A stretch of DNA of 64,000 nucleotides, taken from NCBI GenBank assembly GCA_039679975.1, contig JBDKTZ010000135.1, positions 1 to 64,000 on the forward strand, in the 5' to 3' direction. The notes under the pieces were generated by a model. That model was not told where the DNA came from. It ran no database searches and saw only the letters and a program-made list of their open reading frames with translations. The first letter of the stretch is position 1. Each line of letters opens with the position of its first letter. This document shows, in pieces, positions 61,588 to 64,000 of the stretch. This DNA is from JBCFBK01 sp039679975 (GTDB taxonomy: Bacteria > Bacteroidota > Bacteroidia > Bacteroidales > Prolixibacteraceae). The translations under genes and the position numbers were made by a program.

Positions 61588-62244
61588 ATGCAAACGAGCC
61601 GATTAATTATTATGACCATCATATGTGCACTAAGCTTCTCTTCATGTGTGTTAAAGAAAAAATTCGTCGAAATGGAGTCCTCAAAATTGAGAGCAGAAGA
61701 ACGGGTGCGCGAATTAACCAGTGAGAATGAAGCCCAGGCAAGCCGGATTGAAGAAATGATCGCCGAATTTGAGAAAATGAAACAGGAACTTTTGGGAAGC
61801 AATGCTCAGAAAGATGAGATGATCGGCAAACTGAACGGACAAATCAACCTGCTGAACTCAAATGTGAAGGAGAAAGACGCGACCATAGAAGAAAAACTAT
61901 ACGCCTTTGAATATGAAAAACGGCGTACGGCAGAAGAACTGGAGATAAGCAAGAATGCGCAGACTTCCCTCCAGAACAAAAATACCAGCCTGGCGCAGGA
62001 ACTCAGCGCAACGAAAAATGAACTTGCTGAGCTGCGCTTTAACCAGCAACGTCAAAACGATGACGCGAAAAGGGTTAATGAACAGATCAGATTAAAAGAT
62101 CAAAAATTTGATGAACAGAGCGCAGTGTTGCTTAAGCTTCAGGAGGAAACCGACAAATTGAAGGCACAGATCAAGGAGAAGGATCAAATCATCGAACGGC
62201 TGACCAATAACGTCAATCTTCTGAAAAAGGAATTAAGTAAATAA
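61588..62244 (+). CDS. Coiled-coil lipoprotein
   Basis: A 218-residue protein with a lipoprotein signal (Cys20 in FSSC). Everything after the Cys is one long charged coiled coil of Glu, Lys, Gln, Ala and Asn heptads with several Leu zipper-like stretches, for example ELLGSNAQKDEMIGKLNGQI-type repeats. It has no globular domain. It may be a periplasmic or outer-membrane tether, similar in style to Lpp-like or OmpA-associated coiled coils. Function unknown. Confidence 0.7.
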   Translation: MQTSRLIIMTIICALSFSSCVLKKKFVEMESSKLRAEERVRELTSENEAQASRIEEMIAEFEKMKQELLGSNAQKDEMIGKLNGQINLLNSNVKEKDATIEEKLYAFEYEKRRTAEELEISKNAQTSLQNKNTSLAQELSATKNELAELRFNQQRQNDDAKRVNEQIRLKDQKFDEQSAVLLKLQEETDKLKAQIKEKDQIIERLTNNVNLLKKELSK

Positions 62245-62318
62245 CAAAACTTCAGTACCGAGATCATTTGATTCTCCCCTCCGTCATCAGTACAAAGATG
62301 CAGCCAGTCCGTGTTTTA

Positions 62319-63653
62319 TTAATGGATCTCCGGTAAACTGATCCCCTTAATTTTCCGGTAAAGATCAAGTGCATAGAGATCGGTCATTCCGGAAACAAAA
62401 TCGATGACCGACTGGATTTTTCCATACATTCCCTGCTCATCTGCTTTGTATTGTTCGGGCATTAGCGACAATAAACGGCGTGAAAATCCGGCTTTAGGTG
62501 AAAGAACTGCTCCTATAAATTCATCAAGCAGGGTTCCCAGTATCTTAAAACCAGTCATTTCGATCTCGACGACCGTACGGTCATTATAGATCCTGTCAAC
62601 CGACAAAAGATCGATTTCTCCCATTGCCACCTGCGAAAGACTGGTGATATCTTTTATTAAGGGGCGCTGAAAAACTCCTCCCATTATGGCCTCTTCCTCT
62701 TCTGCAAATACTTCAATACATTCATGTACCAGTTTATTGATCACTCCGGCGCGAAGAAACGAGATTCGTTCATTGGGATCAGTGACCATCCTGAATACCT
62801 TGCCGATCTTATCAAGTGCATCCTTATCCTCAACCGGATCATAAAAATTAAGGAATAGCCGGGAAGTTGTTTCATAATCGATGATCTTCAGTTTATGGGC
62901 ATCTTCCAGATCCATGATCCGGTAACAAATGTCATCGGCTGCCTCTACCAGGAAGACCAACGGATGTCTTACAAACATAAGCGGCTTATCGTGCACCTGT
63001 AAAAGATCCAGCGTCTTTGCTATTTTAGAAAAAAGCTGCTTCTCGGATTGAAAAAATCCAAATTTCGATTTATCAACGCCGTACGATTCATAGGGGTACT
63101 TCACGATGGAAGCCAGGGTGGTATAGGTTAGCGCGAACCCTCCTTCCCGCCGTCCGCGGAATTGATGACTTAACAGCCTGAGTGCATTGGCATTCCCGTC
63201 AAAAAAAATAAAATCAGTCCATTCTTCCGGCTTTAACAGCACCTCTAGGCTTCTCCCGTTGCCTGTTTTAAAAAAGGTTGATATGGCCTCTTCACCTGCA
63301 TGCCCAAAAGGCGGATTACCCATGTCATGCGCCAGGCAACCCGCCGAAACGACAGCGCCCAACTCACTGATCAAAGGGTTCCGCACTCCCTTTTCGGTCA
63401 ACCTTTCAGAGAGGATGTTTCCCAGCGACCGTCCCACGCTGGCCACCTCCAAACTGTGTGTCAACCGGTTATGGACAAAAATACTCCCGGGGAGCGGAAA
63501 CACCTGGGTCTTGTTCTGCATCCGTCTGAACGGAGATGAAAAGATGATCCGGTCGTAATCACGCTGAAACTGAGTACGGTTAAATAATTCAATCTCGGTC
63601 ACGGCAGAACCGGCTCCTAACCGTCGCGTTGATATTAATTGATTCCAATTCAT
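62319..63653 (-). CDS. dgt: Deoxyguanosinetriphosphate triphosphohydrolase
   Basis: HD-domain enzyme that cleaves dGTP (or other dNTPs) to the nucleoside and triphosphate, helping to control dNTP pools. The metal ligands are in NRLTHSLEVASVG and CLAHDMGNPPFGHAGE, with His109-Asp110 as the HD pair counted from the ATG at 63653. Later, EAADDICYRIMDLEDAH carries the final Asp. The length of 444 residues fits the long Dgt type. Confidence 0.93.
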   Translation of the reverse strand: MNWNQLISTRRLGAGSAVTEIELFNRTQFQRDYDRIIFSSPFRRMQNKTQVFPLPGSIFVHNRLTHSLEVASVGRSLGNILSERLTEKGVRNPLISELGAVVSAGCLAHDMGNPPFGHAGEEAISTFFKTGNGRSLEVLLKPEEWTDFIFFDGNANALRLLSHQFRGRREGGFALTYTTLASIVKYPYESYGVDKSKFGFFQSEKQLFSKIAKTLDLLQVHDKPLMFVRHPLVFLVEAADDICYRIMDLEDAHKLKIIDYETTSRLFLNFYDPVEDKDALDKIGKVFRMVTDPNERISFLRAGVINKLVHECIEVFAEEEEAIMGGVFQRPLIKDITSLSQVAMGEIDLLSVDRIYNDRTVVEIEMTGFKILGTLLDEFIGAVLSPKAGFSRRLLSLMPEQYKADEQGMYGKIQSVIDFVSGMTDLYALDLYRKIKGISLPEIH

Positions 63654-63741
63654 CTTAGTTGCATTATCTGGTATTTCTAAAATCAAACGATCGTGTCTTT
63701 TAGTTGGTTCATTTCATTAGTCGTTTCGTCTTCGACAGATG

Positions 63742-63798
63742 TTTCTTTCGCTCGACAATGTCCAGACAAGTCTGGCATTGTTCTCGCTCAATCGAAAC
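63742..63798. repeat. Covarying hairpin repeat, copy A (57 nt)
   Basis: Left flank TTTCTTTCGCTCG, a 12-bp stem with a single-base bulge after six pairs (arms 63755-63767 and 63770-63781), and right flank TCTCGCTCAATCGAAAC. The same 57-nt architecture follows directly as copy B. Confidence 0.8.
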
Positions 63799-63855
63799 AT
63801 TCTCACGCTCGGCAAATCCCAAATAAATTTGGATTTGCTCTCACTCAATCGAAAC
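63799..63855. repeat. Covarying hairpin repeat, copy B (57 nt)
   Basis: Aligned to copy A without gaps: the flanks are nearly identical and the stem has the same bulge position (arms 63812-63824 and 63827-63838). Five stem base pairs differ from copy A, and each difference is compensated on the other arm. Confidence 0.8.
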
Positions 63856-63857
63856 GT

Positions 63858-64000
63858 TCAGAAAATATCCACATGATACTTTTTAAGCTCTCTGTCCAGT
63901 TTTCCGGCTCCCGGACAGAACTGCTCCAGCAGATGCCAGAACTGCGGCCCGTGATTCTTTTCCCGGATATGAGCCAGTTCATGATATAATACGTAATCAA
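63858..64000 (-). CDS. YgjP/M48-type metallopeptidase, C-terminal part
   Basis: Only the last 46 codons are in the window: DYVLYHELAHIREKNHGPQF, then WHLLEQFCPG and a stop at 63858. The HELAH zinc motif with a following His (NHGPQFW) is typical of the YgjP/DUF45 family of M48-like peptidases. The rest lies beyond the window edge. The stop is two bases from the hairpin-repeat pair. Confidence 0.8.
   Translation of the reverse strand, partial: DYVLYHELAHIREKNHGPQFWHLLEQFCPGAGKLDRELKKYHVDIF

Noticed and set aside
63742..63855. CRISPR array
   Set aside because: Only two units, the variable part is itself an inverted repeat, and no cas gene is present.
63693..63989. 98-codon plus-strand frame
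   Set aside because: It covers the hairpin repeats and runs antisense to the HELAH metallopeptidase; the repeats explain its composition.

Overview
The window reads as a chromosomal segment of a Bacteroidota bacterium, most likely Bacteroidales or a close relative. This rests on content: promoter -7 boxes of the TAnnTTTG type, many lipoproteins with acidic residues after the lipobox, S16 with a long Ala/Glu/Lys tail, a TonB with a single membrane anchor, and several families typical of the phylum (DUF3244-like, DUF5020-like, DUF6146-like, DUF6427-like, DUF2723). Most of it is housekeeping DNA. There is no phage, rRNA operon, CRISPR array or recognisable intact insertion sequence.

Layout. 0-8 kb: recX, ribD, prmC, an endonuclease/exonuclease/phosphatase protein, thioredoxin and dnaE. 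8-10.3 kb: a small accessory patch with a PIN-toxin/antitoxin pair, an ORF remnant cut by it, a small exported protein and a lipoprotein. 10.3-14 kb: cardiolipin synthase, then an RLAN/RimK ATP-grasp ligase paired with a GNAT acetyltransferase. 14-20 kb: threonine/serine ammonia-lyase, purine nucleoside phosphorylase, lpxK, sppA, folK and radC. 20-31.5 kb: rpsT with tRNA-Glu, oxyR, a SpoU methyltransferase, a polyphosphate kinase with an ArsC-like C-terminal domain, prfB with its programmed frameshift, two tandem paralogous lipoproteins (one frameshifted), rpsP, hflX and tonB. 31.7-41.9 kb: an amino acid permease, tRNA-Ala, exported proteins, a 965-residue ABC protein, an AraC regulator, a thioesterase-like protein and a DUF3267 membrane protein.

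42-48.6 kb: rnhB, then a five-gene minus-strand exporter operon (ATPase, two MacB-type permeases, periplasmic adaptor, TolC). A perfect TGTCAT/ATGACA palindrome lies upstream of it. 48.8-54.9 kb: a multi-spanning membrane protein, purD, a polysaccharide deacetylase and a DUF2723 protein. 54.9-60.2 kb: a ferredoxin-like Fe-S protein divergent from a Crp/Fnr regulator, then pgeF, aspartate kinase and a second, orphan adaptor. 60-64 kb: a carboxypeptidase-regulatory-like protein, a coiled-coil lipoprotein, dgt, a pair of tandem covarying hairpin repeats, and the 3' end of a YgjP-type metalloprotease cut by the window edge.

The observations most worth a second look are the two 57-nt repeats at 63742-63855, whose 12-bp stems differ by five compensated base pairs around a conserved one-base bulge; the polyphosphate kinase-ArsC fusion; the RLAN-RimK/GNAT pair; the toxin-antitoxin module abutting a truncated gene; and the divergent Fe-S protein/Crp pair with a dyad between them. 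I did not find a clear-cut new multigene defence or biosynthetic system.
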